From the NCBI GenBank assembly GCA_937884735.1, contig CAKZYI010000155.1:1-20828 (forward strand): DNA of 20,828 nt, in the 5' to 3' direction. The notes under the pieces were generated by a model that was not told the DNA's origin, searched no databases, and worked only from the letters and a program-made list of their open reading frames with translations. Shown here piece after piece: positions 7,536-14,599 of this stretch (position 1 is its first letter; every line of letters begins with the position of its first letter). The position numbers were made by a program, and so were the translations under genes. Origin of the DNA: an uncultured Pleurocapsa sp. Its GTDB lineage: Bacteria > Cyanobacteriota > Cyanobacteriia > Cyanobacteriales > Xenococcaceae.

Positions 7536-8105
7536 ATGCCTGAAATCTATGTCATTGGCGGATGTAATGGGTCAGGAAAAACCACTTTTGCCTTAAACTT
7601 ATTTCATACTCTTGCCAATATCGAATTTATCAATGCCGACATTATTGCTGCTCGATTAAACCCTGATAACCCAGACGCAGTGGCTATCCCAGCCAGTAGA
7701 ATTATGCTGCAAAACCTGAAGAATTCAGCACGACAAAAGCGTAGTTTTGCCTTTGAAACAACCCTAGCAGCCCGCACTTTTGCTCCATTCTTAAGACGAT
7801 GCCAAGCAGAAGGTTATCGAGTTAACTTAATTTATGTTTGGTTGAACAGCGTTGAGCTAGCCATTGCCAGAGTAGCCTTGAGAGTAGCCAGTGGCGGTCA
7901 TGACATTCCTGAAGATGTCATTCGTCGCAGGTATCATAGAGGTAGAAAGAATTTTCTAGAACTGTACTGTAAATTAGTCGATTCCTGGCAGGTATTTGAT
8001 AATTCTTTTGACAATCAACTGATAGCTTATTCTCAAAATAAAGATCGAGCAATTACCATTATTAAAGACGATATTTGGGAGCAAATAAACTATGGATCGA
8101 ATTGA
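7536..8105 (+). CDS. Zeta-toxin-like P-loop kinase
   Basis: The 189-residue protein has the zeta-toxin layout. A Walker A motif GCNGSGKTT (residues 9-17) is followed by INAD with Asp35, then FAFETTLA (Glu74, Thr75, Thr76), where zeta toxins bind the sugar-nucleotide substrate, and then GGHDIPEDVIRRRY with the basic lid residues. Zeta toxins phosphorylate UDP-N-acetylglucosamine and so block cell-wall synthesis; whether this short cyanobacterial form uses the same substrate is not shown by the sequence. The small gene that follows overlaps by 14 bases and is the probable antitoxin, so the order is toxin first, unlike epsilon-zeta. A chromosomal housekeeping kinase role is the alternative. Confidence 0.75.
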   Translation: MPEIYVIGGCNGSGKTTFALNLFHTLANIEFINADIIAARLNPDNPDAVAIPASRIMLQNLKNSARQKRSFAFETTLAARTFAPFLRRCQAEGYRVNLIYVWLNSVELAIARVALRVASGGHDIPEDVIRRRYHRGRKNFLELYCKLVDSWQVFDNSFDNQLIAYSQNKDRAITIIKDDIWEQINYGSN

Positions 8106-8277
8106 TTTTACCGATACTGATAAAATAAGTCAGCTATTCAAACAAGCAGTAAATAAAGCCGTAGAAACCCATCGGCAAAAAGGCGAATCTATTGCTGTCA
8201 GCGATTCTCAAGGCAAAGTTAAGATCGTCTCCGCTCAAGAAATCCCCGAACTAAAAAAACGTTTAGATAGAGAGTAA
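8092..8277 (+). CDS. Probable antitoxin partner of the zeta-like kinase
   Basis: The 61-residue acidic/basic protein overlaps the kinase gene by 14 bases in another frame, so translation is probably coupled. Residues 1-30 are predicted helix (KISQLFKQAVNKAVETHRQKG). Residues 33-46 look like a short beta hairpin (SIAVSDSQGKVKIV), and the end is charged (PELKKRLDRE). It does not resemble the three-helix epsilon antitoxin. The call rests on size, overlap and position. A small helix plus beta hairpin placed directly after zeta-like kinases is, from memory, a recurring arrangement in cyanobacteria. Confidence 0.6.
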   Translation: MDRIDFTDTDKISQLFKQAVNKAVETHRQKGESIAVSDSQGKVKIVSAQEIPELKKRLDRE

Positions 8278-8319
8278 GTCAGAGTCATTAACCGTTGCAT
8301 TTTTTATGTAGACGATCGA

Positions 8320-9630
8320 TTAAACCATTGCCATCGGCAATTCCAAGATCCACTCAATCCAACCCCTTACAGAACTAGCTCGCCTTCTACGAGTGGTATC
8401 CGAACCAACAGCAATTTTTTCCTTTCCTTTGCCCATAATCGATACAATCTCATCTTTAGAAAGCGACTCCGCTTTCTCCAGCCATGCAGCCAAAGATTCA
8501 TTAAATATTCGGTGCTGTAAGATGCACTTAAGAAGCTCGATATTGCGCTTTTGGGGATGTTGAGACATCACAAAATATCCATGCTGACTGAGGGAGTACC
8601 TTACCTCTTGTTTTGCTTTCTGTTCTCGCGTGACCAGTCCTAGATAGATTGCTGCCGTGACGTAATAGTGAGTCTGTCTTTCCTCAAAGGCATATATTAG
8701 GGTGATTTCATCCTTACTTAAAAACTCATTGGCATTATATAACCGACCCAATAAATCAATAATTCTGGGGAAACTATCCGCTTGAGGAAAAGGAATATTA
8801 TCATCATCAGGAACTATTTCAGTTTCAGCCAAGATATCTCTAATATCAGACATCTCAATATCGCTTTTGCTGATACAGTATCGATGTTCTGAAACCAACT
8901 CTAGAGAATTATATGAATCCTCCTCACTAAAACAGAAACGATAGAACGTAAATATATCGTTGGATATTGTCAGAAATATCGGCACAACTTCTTTTTCTAT
9001 CTTGGAATTCCATAGTCGGTAAGGATAGTAAAGTTGTCGGACAATAAAATCCTCGATAGTTTCACTCTTGGCTTCAATAATCGCAAACTGACTTTCACCT
9101 TCAAATCCCCCATCAATTTCGCATTGGGAATTAGTTACTTTGATGTCGTGAAACAATCCTGTTTGCAGATTCCTGATTTTGTAGTCAAATGTCCCCGTAG
9201 ACATTCTGCCCAAGACAGTAAAATTAGTCGTTTCGCCCAGTAGGTCATCAATCATACCTGAGAGGAAGGCACAGATAATAGCGGAAGATTCCGAGTAGAT
9301 ATTGCTAGGTTCAAGAGTTTCAATGTTTGGCGGAAGCTCTCGATAAGCAACCTCTTCTGTAGACTTTTTGGGTAGCTCAAAATAACTTTCAAAAGCCCCA
9401 ATAATATAATTTCCCCGTGAGATGGGCTGAATTGTTAAGCCATTGTCCTTGAATATTTGGGGCAGCTTAACCGCGTGGTCAAACTTGGTCATCAAGCGAG
9501 CTTCGCGCTGCTGATTAATTCTGGTTGATGAAATCTCAAAAAAGCCTTGTCTGGCAATTACCTTAAGAATCTGCTCCTCTTCAAAAATAACTTCCCAGGC
9601 TTGATCATTCTTGGACTTGCTTGCGGTCAT
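8320..9630 (-). CDS. Predicted type II restriction endonuclease, PD-(D/E)XK fold
   Basis: The 436-residue protein is encoded directly after the GATC-type methyltransferase, with a 26-base overlap, which is the usual position of the cognate endonuclease. Its centre carries a nuclease-like core: EIDGGFEGESQ (Glu171, Asp173) followed by AIIEAK (Glu186, Lys188), fitting the D...ExK metal site. The N-terminal part contains a REARLMTKFDH block and an SRGNYIIGAFESY block that I have seen in restriction-enzyme annotations, though I cannot name the family. The C-terminal 150 residues look like two winged-helix modules and end in a RRRRASSVRGWIEWI stretch typical of such enzymes. It is longer than classical DpnII or MboI. 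Cleavage at GATC is inferred from the partner methylase only. Confidence 0.6.
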   Translation of the reverse strand: MTASKSKNDQAWEVIFEEEQILKVIARQGFFEISSTRINQQREARLMTKFDHAVKLPQIFKDNGLTIQPISRGNYIIGAFESYFELPKKSTEEVAYRELPPNIETLEPSNIYSESSAIICAFLSGMIDDLLGETTNFTVLGRMSTGTFDYKIRNLQTGLFHDIKVTNSQCEIDGGFEGESQFAIIEAKSETIEDFIVRQLYYPYRLWNSKIEKEVVPIFLTISNDIFTFYRFCFSEEDSYNSLELVSEHRYCISKSDIEMSDIRDILAETEIVPDDDNIPFPQADSFPRIIDLLGRLYNANEFLSKDEITLIYAFEERQTHYYVTAAIYLGLVTREQKAKQEVRYSLSQHGYFVMSQHPQKRNIELLKCILQHRIFNESLAAWLEKAESLSKDEIVSIMGKGKEKIAVGSDTTRRRRASSVRGWIEWILELPMAMV

Positions 9631-10543
9631 ATCTGTTATGGATTAACAGTTCATTGATTCTGCCACGTCTGGATGCTACCGCATTAATAGCTCTTGTTGC
9701 TTTAACTTCGACAATCTCATACTTAGGATCTGAATAAATTTCTCTAATCAAATCGGCAGATGAATTACTTACTAGTACTTGACAGCCACGCTCGGTTAAC
9801 TTGTCACAGAGATCTTTTAATCTAATTTGCTCTGCTTCTCCAAACCCATTAACACTATAACCAGTAAAGGATGAAGTGTCAGATATAGGATGGTATGGCG
9901 GGTCAAAGTAAATAAATGCCCCTTTTCTAGCAGTAGAAACGGCTTTGGCGAAATCTCCGTTGAGGATACGAACATTACCTCGATTTAAGTACGTGCTGAT
10001 GGCGTAAATAACAGCAGGATCGGCAATGGTTGGATTGGCATAGTTTCCGTAAGGCACATTAAACTGACCGCTGCTGTTGACCCGAAAAAGACCGTTAAAG
10101 CAAGTTTTGTTGAGATAAATAATTCTGGCAGCCCTCTCTAGGGGGCTTCTATCCTTAAAATCATCTCTTCTGTCCTGTTCCCTCAATAAATAAAAATATT
10201 CCTTAGAATTATTGGCTCGATGTTCTTGACACAGTTCTAATAACTCTTCTGGATTATCTTTAATTACTTGATAGCAGTTGATAAGTTCGCTGTTAGTATC
10301 ATTGATGATGCTTTTCTTTGGTTGTAGAGAGAATAAAACCGCACCAGCACCGATAAAGGGTTCGTAATATTGACCAAACTTTTGAGGCAAATACTCTTTA
10401 ATAGCAGGTAAAAGCTGGCGTTTTCCTCCAGCCCATTTCAAAAACGGTTGAGCAAGAACGTTATGCTTGTATGCCCTTCTTTTCGATGTTCGAGGTAATT
10501 TAGAAGCAGTATTGTCTTGCATTTGAGTAATGAATGGTGTCAC
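9605..10543 (-). CDS. DpnM-like DNA adenine-N6 methyltransferase (GATC)
   Basis: The 312-residue enzyme matches the DpnII/Dam family of alpha-class adenine methyltransferases. Motif X is FLKWAGGKR (34-42), motif I for SAM binding is YYEPFIGAGAV (59-69), and the catalytic DPPY is at 214-217. The stretches FNGLFRVNSSGQFNVPYGNY and TSSFTGYSVNGF between and after them are the family's target-recognition and C-terminal landmarks. The family methylates adenine in GATC. The endonuclease gene starts 26 bases before this gene's stop, so the methylase is made first and the two are coupled. An ATG at residue 8 is an alternative start, since the first 30 residues look non-conserved. DpnII systems often carry a second methylase; only one is seen here. 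Confidence 0.9.
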   Translation of the reverse strand: MTPFITQMQDNTASKLPRTSKRRAYKHNVLAQPFLKWAGGKRQLLPAIKEYLPQKFGQYYEPFIGAGAVLFSLQPKKSIINDTNSELINCYQVIKDNPEELLELCQEHRANNSKEYFYLLREQDRRDDFKDRSPLERAARIIYLNKTCFNGLFRVNSSGQFNVPYGNYANPTIADPAVIYAISTYLNRGNVRILNGDFAKAVSTARKGAFIYFDPPYHPISDTSSFTGYSVNGFGEAEQIRLKDLCDKLTERGCQVLVSNSSADLIREIYSDPKYEIVEVKATRAINAVASRRGRINELLIHNRYDRKQVQE

Positions 10544-10553
10544 TAGTTAAAGG

Positions 10554-10570
10554 TATCATCTCTGATGATA
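10554..10570. promoter_or_regulatory. Palindrome between the methylase and a divergent gene
   Basis: TATCATC-TCT-GATGATA is a perfect inverted repeat with 7-base arms, 11 bases upstream of the methyltransferase ATG and 67 bases upstream of the divergent gene at 10638. Its position suits an operator controlling the methylase and perhaps both genes. No controller (C) protein gene is seen, so autoregulation by the methylase or control by a host factor would be needed. Confidence 0.35.
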
Positions 10571-10637
10571 AGCACAAGGTATTTGATGCCATTGAGCTAG
10601 TACTAATATATCATTAAGCTTGATTTTTTAGACAACT

Positions 10638-11180
10638 ATGTTTGACTTTGCTGCTCAAAATCTTATTGCCCTTGGCATGAAAAAGCTAGGCAAGGCAGTG
10701 GCAGAAGTTACCTTAGATGATTTTAATTCTCAGATTTCTATACCGTTGGCATTTCTCGATTCAATTTCTGCTGCCGAACTCCTAATTCGGGGTCGCATAC
10801 TCGAAGTCGAATCAAGAGAGAATGCTGGGGATTTGCTGAAAATTGAACTCCTGCATGGTTATTCCGCAAGGATGGCTTTTCCTCGTCTTCCAGAGATGCT
10901 GAGAAAGTCTACTGGCTATACTCTCAAAAATTCCGATGTATACCGTCAAGCAGCACATTTAAGGACGCTGTTGTTTAGCGAAAATGTAAGCCCCACACGG
11001 TTAATTGAATGTACCTTGCGTTTTGCTTTTGAGGCAATCGAACCATTGATGATTGAATCCTGGTCGCAAATCATTCTTCTTCATTTACCTGAATATGATT
11101 TTGACATAGACCACCATATTGAAAAAGTTCTAGCACAATACGAAATCGATACGTCCTACCATGATTCCATTGAAACGTAG
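10638..11180 (+). CDS. Unknown helical protein next to the restriction-modification pair
   Basis: The 180-residue soluble protein is not recognised. It is mostly helical with no membrane segment. Conserved-looking blocks are AAELLIRGRILEVE (residues 45-58), MAFPRLPEMLRKSTGYTL (about 78-95), AAHLRTLLFSENVSP (about 103-117) and LRFAFEAIEPL (about 126-136). The helix pattern with an Arg in LRTLLF recalls HEPN-type bundles, but the R-x4-6-H catalytic motif is not clearly there, so I do not assign that fold. It is divergent from the methylase gene and shares its 94-base promoter region. A helper or defence role is possible from position only. Confidence 0.55.
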   Translation: MFDFAAQNLIALGMKKLGKAVAEVTLDDFNSQISIPLAFLDSISAAELLIRGRILEVESRENAGDLLKIELLHGYSARMAFPRLPEMLRKSTGYTLKNSDVYRQAAHLRTLLFSENVSPTRLIECTLRFAFEAIEPLMIESWSQIILLHLPEYDFDIDHHIEKVLAQYEIDTSYHDSIET

Positions 11181-11450
11181 CTCACTATTTAACTCGCAAT
11201 GCCTTAACATCCATCACCACCATCTCTTCCACCTCTGCTGAAGTAAGATAATTTGTTAAGAAATATTAAGCACTTAGTTCCGAAAAAAAGATCGTGAAAA
11301 GAGCAAAAATCCTCTCAGCCCTCATATTTGGGCTATTACAGGGGCGAAAGAAAAATTTGGGTGTTTAAATATGGCTTTTAAAGGGCTTTTGATAGCACAC
11401 AATTTCACTAGTGGACTTAGACTACTCTAATTCCTGCCTCATGGTTGGGG
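11181..11450. other. Gene-poor stretch with a gene relic
   Basis: Besides the relic at 11185-11244, the stretch has a weak hairpin (AGCCC at 11317-11321 and GGGCT at 11330-11334). It could end transcripts from the gene at 10638, but it lacks a clear T-run. I see no further gene or RNA. Confidence 0.35.
11185..11244 (-). pseudogene. Relic of the 3' end of an ART-like gene
   Basis: Read on the minus strand this gives TSAEVEEMVVMDVKALRVK and a stop, which parallels the last residues of the intact protein at 12222-12920 (AEMETITVMNVKASRAIAV and a stop). The DNA matches closely over ATGCCTTAACAT(C/T)CATCAC and its flanks (11195-11218 against 12239-12260). Only the last 20 codons survive. It shows that a second, diverged copy of that gene once lay here, one kilobase downstream of the intact one and in the same orientation. 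Confidence 0.6.
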
Positions 11451-11735
11451 TCAGTATGGAGGTCTAATAACTATCTCAATATCTCGATCTAGTAGGTTGA
11501 GGAACTTGAAAAGGCGATCGCTAGAAAACCCATCAAGATTACCTCTAATAAGTGCCGAAACTTTGGGTTGATTGATACCAAGAATTTCAGCAGCTTCCGT
11601 TTGAGTTAAATTTCTCTCCCCAATAACCGTAGAGATTTGATGAGCTAGTTGAGCCTTAGCCAAATAAAGTGCTGATTGAGGAACATTTACATCAGTAAAA
11701 ACATTACTACTACCTTTTTCCTGTTTCATGGTCAA
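11451..11735 (-). CDS. HigA-like helix-turn-helix antitoxin without its toxin
   Basis: The 94-residue protein has an N-terminal SSNVFTDVNVPQ segment, a linker helix, and an XRE-type helix-turn-helix at about 42-65 (LTQTEAAEILGINQPKVSAL). It ends in FLNLLDRDIEIVIRP. This layout is that of the HigA2-like antitoxins, which bind a RelE-type toxin and repress their own operon. The toxin gene normally sits directly upstream. Here the upstream DNA holds only the VapC relic, so the antitoxin is an orphan in this window. It may act as a plain repressor or neutralise a toxin encoded elsewhere. Confidence 0.75.
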   Translation of the reverse strand: MTMKQEKGSSNVFTDVNVPQSALYLAKAQLAHQISTVIGERNLTQTEAAEILGINQPKVSALIRGNLDGFSSDRLFKFLNLLDRDIEIVIRPPY

Positions 11736-11747
11736 TGCTGCTTTTAA

Positions 11748-11898
11748 TTACTTATCAAGATCGTTCATCTGTTGTGGACTAATTGGGGTAACTTCCGTTT
11801 GAAAGCGTCGAAAGTCTTTCACATTAAAGGAGTGCATTGAATCTTCAGGGCTAACAAATCGCAGCAGAATAAATATTAGTGTCCAGCAAATAACTCAT
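11748..11898 (-). pseudogene. Decayed VapC-type PIN toxin
   Basis: The ATG at 11898-11896 opens MSYLLDTNI, the classic start of a PIN-domain VapC with its first catalytic Asp. The frame then breaks. Skipping four bases (a tandem TATT/ATTT-type duplication) restores MSYLLDTNILLRFVSPEDSM, after which the sequence jumps to the normal VapC C-terminus SFNVKDFRRF followed by a TPISP-containing end. Most of the PIN domain (roughly 90 residues) is therefore deleted and the frame is also shifted. The start lies 6 bases after the stop of the VapB-like gene, as expected for a vapBC operon. The toxin cannot be functional. Confidence 0.7.
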
Positions 11899-11904
11899 AA
11901 ATTA

Positions 11905-12225
11905 CTACCAGCGATCTGGGTACATACTTTCTCTGCTCATTGCCTCATCACTAAGAACGGGAATATTCCGATTCTTATGACTATCAATCCACTGATGAAA
12001 TTCTGCCGACCATTCCTCATGAGTAGAAGTCTCGGAAAATGAAGCCGAATCAAAACTATCTTCCTTTGGTACAAGACGTTCAATTAGCTCATCCAGGTAG
12101 GGCTTAATCTCCTCTGGCGAACGATTCGTAATCTTAGATAGTGCGCCCATGACCTGTTTAATCTCTGGGACAGCAGTGGAAGATATCAAATTTATTTCAA
12201 TACTATTAGCTTTCTGATAATTCAA
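11905..12225 (-). CDS. VapB-like antitoxin, partner decayed
   Basis: The 106-residue protein ends in EEWSAEFHQWIDSHKNRNIP and LSDEAMSRESMYPDRW. This C-terminal pattern is common in cyanobacterial VapB-type antitoxins, where it wraps the PIN toxin. The N-terminal half (residues 1-55) is a helical region with a long acidic linker. It is followed after 6 bases by the VapC relic. It starts with a 4-base overlap (12222-12225) with the end of the ART-like gene, so the two are cotranscribed and translationally coupled. With VapC lost, it may persist as an orphan antitoxin that protects against a related chromosomal toxin, or simply as a hitch-hiker. Confidence 0.6.
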   Translation of the reverse strand: MNYQKANSIEINLISSTAVPEIKQVMGALSKITNRSPEEIKPYLDELIERLVPKEDSFDSASFSETSTHEEWSAEFHQWIDSHKNRNIPVLSDEAMSRESMYPDRW

Positions 12226-12920
12226 ACAGCGATCGCTCGCGATGCCTTAACATTCATCACTGTAATCGTTTCCATCTCCGCCTGAAGCACATCCAAATGC
12301 TTGGCAAAGTTCTCGGTATCCGTTTTCTCCCGTAGGATAGCTACATAGTCAAGAATTAGCGTTTTTGCTTCCACAGGATAGCCAGCAAAAGCCCTGGTCA
12401 AATTCTGATAAACGTCCTGCATCAAAGCAAAGTTCATAATCGTAATCGTCGGATCTGCTGCCATCAAGCATAGATTACTAGTTTTATCTGGTTCAGCGAT
12501 CGCAATCCGAGTGATGGCTTCTAAGGAAATAGTCCCCCGATAACAACAATTGCCCAACCCATTTAGACTCATCTCTTGATAGTCAGCGAAGGTGTGTAAT
12601 CTATCCCGAACCCAGATAGTCCTCTCCTCCAAAGTTTCTCCAGGGATAGCATCCTTTTCAGTGGCTTGAGCTATGTAATCCTCATCAGGAAGCAGATTAC
12701 CCCGCTTTAACAGATTAGAATCAACTTCGACAATAACAATCTGCTCCTCCTCATTTGCCGTAAAGAATCCGTAGTAAGGAGCATAGGCGACAGTCAGATA
12801 CACGCAGTCGCTCCGTGAAGGGCATTTCTCCCAGTTTCCATCTAGCTCACCTCTGGGCTGCAAACCATCTCTCAAAATCTGTTGGAGGTAGCGTTCGGAT
12901 GTGCCGTGATAAAGCTTCAT
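12222..12920 (-). CDS. Probable ADP-ribosyltransferase-fold protein
   Basis: The 232-residue protein opens with MKLYHGTSERYLQQILRDGL, a pattern shared by proteins of the ADP-ribosyltransferase/Tpt1 superfamily: His-Gly-Thr for NAD binding, then a helix ending in Ile-Leu-x-x-Gly-Leu-x-Pro-Arg. A second landmark is CVYLTVAYAPYY (about 39-50), the usual Tyr-containing strand. A conserved acidic third motif is not certain. The C-terminal 80 residues are helical and may be a separate module. Its role is unknown; toxin, RNA-repair and regulatory roles are all known in the superfamily. The downstream antitoxin-like gene overlaps it by 4 bases. A relic of a second copy lies at 11185-11244. Confidence 0.5.
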   Translation of the reverse strand: MKLYHGTSERYLQQILRDGLQPRGELDGNWEKCPSRSDCVYLTVAYAPYYGFFTANEEEQIVIVEVDSNLLKRGNLLPDEDYIAQATEKDAIPGETLEERTIWVRDRLHTFADYQEMSLNGLGNCCYRGTISLEAITRIAIAEPDKTSNLCLMAADPTITIMNFALMQDVYQNLTRAFAGYPVEAKTLILDYVAILREKTDTENFAKHLDVLQAEMETITVMNVKASRAIAV

Positions 12921-13076
12921 CTCAAGCCTGTATTAAATTAGCCAAAATCACCTTCAGTTCAGTCTCTTGGCTATAGCCAGTCTGGAGAAGAACTACTATT
13001 TTCAAAACAATAATCACTTTTCTGAACTAATGATTGCTTTTAGGGAAATATTTGAAAGCAGTTCTAAAAAACCTAC

Positions 13077-13289
13077 TCAAGCATAAAGTAATCGTCCTTT
13101 AGGAGTAGGAATATCACGCCCCAACTCTTTAGCCGTCTCAATCCATTCTTGGATAATAGTCTCGGCATTAGTTACCGCTTCTACATAGGTTTGACCATCT
13201 GCCATACATCCAGGTAATTCTGGAACTTCTACTATAAAAGCGTCATCTGATTCGCTCCAATAGATAATCAATTCATATTTAACCGACAT
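13077..13289 (-). CDS. HicB-like protein without HicA
   Basis: The 70-residue protein has the HicB partial RNase H-like fold: YELIIYWSESDDAFIVEVPE, then LPGCMADGQTYVEAVTNA, then a helix with IIQEWIETAKELGRDIP. No C-terminal DNA-binding domain is present, so this is the short HicB form. HicB normally neutralises the small mRNA-cleaving toxin HicA encoded next to it. I find no HicA frame within about 200 bases on either side, so the gene appears orphaned. A GGAGATAG stretch 4 bases before the ATG is one of the few good ribosome-binding sites in the window. Confidence 0.8.
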   Translation of the reverse strand: MSVKYELIIYWSESDDAFIVEVPELPGCMADGQTYVEAVTNAETIIQEWIETAKELGRDIPTPKGRLLYA

Positions 13290-13581
13290 TACTATCTCCT
13301 AAACCATATTTAACAATTAGGTTTCTAATTTGCTTAACCTGATAGCCAAGATAACTTAGATATTTATAAAACCAGACTTTGGGAATTATCTACTAGAAGT
13401 AGAGACTGAAAAAATAATAGAAATAGCAATATTTTGCTTGAAATGTTCTGTAAATTAAGTAATTCTATAGTCTCTTGTTCAACTTCGATGTTGGGGTGGC
13501 TCTACCCAAGTCGCTCCTTCATCACCTTAAATCCTCGAACCATGCAGGATTGAGACAGTTTCACAACTACGTTGTGGTAAG
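13290..13581. other. Gap with two small hairpins
   Basis: No gene is supported. Two small inverted repeats lie near the 3' end of the membrane-protein gene: AATCCT at 13530-13535 with AGGATT at 13546-13551, and CACAAC-TAC-GTTGTG at 13562-13576. Neither has a T-run, so a terminator function is unproven. Confidence 0.35.
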
Positions 13582-13833
13582 TCAAATCAAAACCCCTAAC
13601 TCCCCCAATAAATCCAGCACCACATACAGAACAACAAGGAAAAACAAACCCCAATAATACCTTTCAAAAATCGTCAACCGTTTTTCAAGAGTTTTCGCTT
13701 TTTCTTTCGACATAAAACAAGCCTGAAGACAATAATCAAGTTGACTGCTTATCTCACGCTCCAATTCCAGTAGATCCATAGCCGAATATTCAGGAGTAAA
13801 TTCTATCTCCTCATCATAAATATCAGTTTCCAT
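13582..13833 (-). CDS. Small single-pass membrane protein
   Basis: The 83-residue protein begins METDIYDEEIEFTPEYS, is acidic in its first 20 residues, has an amphipathic or coiled helix (MDLLELEREISSQL to EKAKTLEKRL), and ends in one membrane segment (YWGLFFLVVLYVVLDLL). The ATG lies 2 bases after the stop of the upstream DUF6876-like gene, so the pair forms an operon and this start is preferred over earlier ones that read through that gene. The family is not recognised. A topology with the C-terminus in the membrane and a cytoplasmic coiled coil is expected. Confidence 0.6.
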   Translation of the reverse strand: METDIYDEEIEFTPEYSAMDLLELEREISSQLDYCLQACFMSKEKAKTLEKRLTIFERYYWGLFFLVVLYVVLDLLGELGVLI

Positions 13834-13835
13834 AG

Positions 13836-14264
13836 TTAATACTCCGAAGGAAGATGAATTACCCAACCGATGCCTTTCTCCCCAATTGCTCGAAGGTCTA
13901 GGCGTTGAGAATAAAGACAAAGAGGCTCTAAAGTGGCAGGAAAATCGGTGAAAGGAATCTCGTGGGAATATACAAGTTCGTCCTTGTCCCACTCGCAGTT
14001 AAGTTTTGCCGAAGCATCATCAGCAACCAACAGATGCCAAAACTGAAGCCGTTGTAATTCGGGGTGCTTGGCGATGCGGGGCGTTTTTTGCAACAGCCCA
14101 ATCAGATCGAAGAGCCAAAAACATTCCAGCTTATCTCCCATGTACCTCGTGCCATCAGTCAGCAGTACATTAGGGAAGTACGGACTACAGCGATGATAGC
14201 TCGACGTACCCGTAAAATAACCCAGTTCAATACCCAGAGCTTCGCCCATTTCAATGCGATTCAT
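13836..14264 (-). CDS. DUF6876-like protein
   Basis: The 142-residue protein carries the pattern I associate with DUF6876: FTGTSSYHR near the start, LLTDGTRYMGDK, the aromatic block ECFWLFDLIGLLQ, then QFWHLLVADD, and IPFTDFP toward the end. These blocks occur in the family's usual order and the length is normal. The function of the family is unknown, and it is mostly found on plasmids and other mobile elements. The gene reads away from the oriT-like region and is followed after 2 bases by the small membrane-protein gene. Family recognition is from memory. Confidence 0.65.
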   Translation of the reverse strand: MNRIEMGEALGIELGYFTGTSSYHRCSPYFPNVLLTDGTRYMGDKLECFWLFDLIGLLQKTPRIAKHPELQRLQFWHLLVADDASAKLNCEWDKDELVYSHEIPFTDFPATLEPLCLYSQRLDLRAIGEKGIGWVIHLPSEY

Positions 14265-14463
14265 TCCTATTTCTCCTGTTCAACGTCATCAAGTTTGAGA
14301 AGGTCAACTTTTATAAACAACTTTTCAACCGCTTCGCCATTGAATAAGCCATTCATAAAAGTCGAACTTGACCACAATTTTGCCCACTATGATCGCCCAA
14401 AATTTCGGAGGGCTTTTGTTGGGCAAAAATCATGGACAAGTTATCTTTTCCAATTTTTCAAAA

Positions 14464-14489
14464 GACTTTTTTCTCCCCAGAAAAAAGTC
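14464..14489. repeat. Perfect inverted repeat with 11-base arms
   Basis: GACTTTTTTCT, loop CCCC, AGAAAAAAGTC. It is the tightest hairpin of the oriT-like region. On the minus strand it is followed by TTTT, so it could also work as a terminator in that direction. Confidence 0.7.
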
Positions 14490-14513
14490 CATCGAGCTAT
14501 TTCATAGCTCTAC

Positions 14514-14545
14514 GCCTCAAAGTTACTCATGAGCAACTTTGAGGC
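14514..14545. repeat. 32-base near-perfect palindrome
   Basis: The arms GCCTCAAAGTT (14514-14524) and AACTTTGAGGC (14535-14545) are perfect, and the centre ACTCATGAGC contains the palindrome CTCATGAG with one mismatched pair between. A single DNA strand could fold the whole block into a hairpin or cruciform. Confidence 0.75.
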
Positions 14546-14599
14546 AAGACTCGCGCCCGAATCGAGCGCGGAAAACCCCAAGACCAAAACCATAAGAAC

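Noticed and set aside
10638..11180. HEPN-type RNase assignment
   Set aside because: The helical pattern is suggestive, but the R-x4-6-H catalytic motif cannot be identified with confidence.
13475..13657. Plus-strand ORF of 60 codons
   Set aside because: It overlaps the end of the membrane-protein gene and two hairpins, has an unusual start and no recognisable protein features.
13582..13992. 136-codon reading of the small membrane-protein frame
   Set aside because: Its first 53 codons overlap the better-supported DUF6876-like gene in another frame. The METD start at 13833, 2 bases after that gene's stop, is preferred.
14368..14393. Promoter-like TTGACC...TATGAT
   Set aside because: The spacing is only 14 bases, too short for a normal sigma-70 promoter, and the -10 box overlaps a hairpin arm.
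14064..14507. Plus-strand ORF of 147 codons
   Set aside because: It runs antisense through the DUF6876-like gene and then through hairpins of the oriT-like region; its composition is not protein-like.
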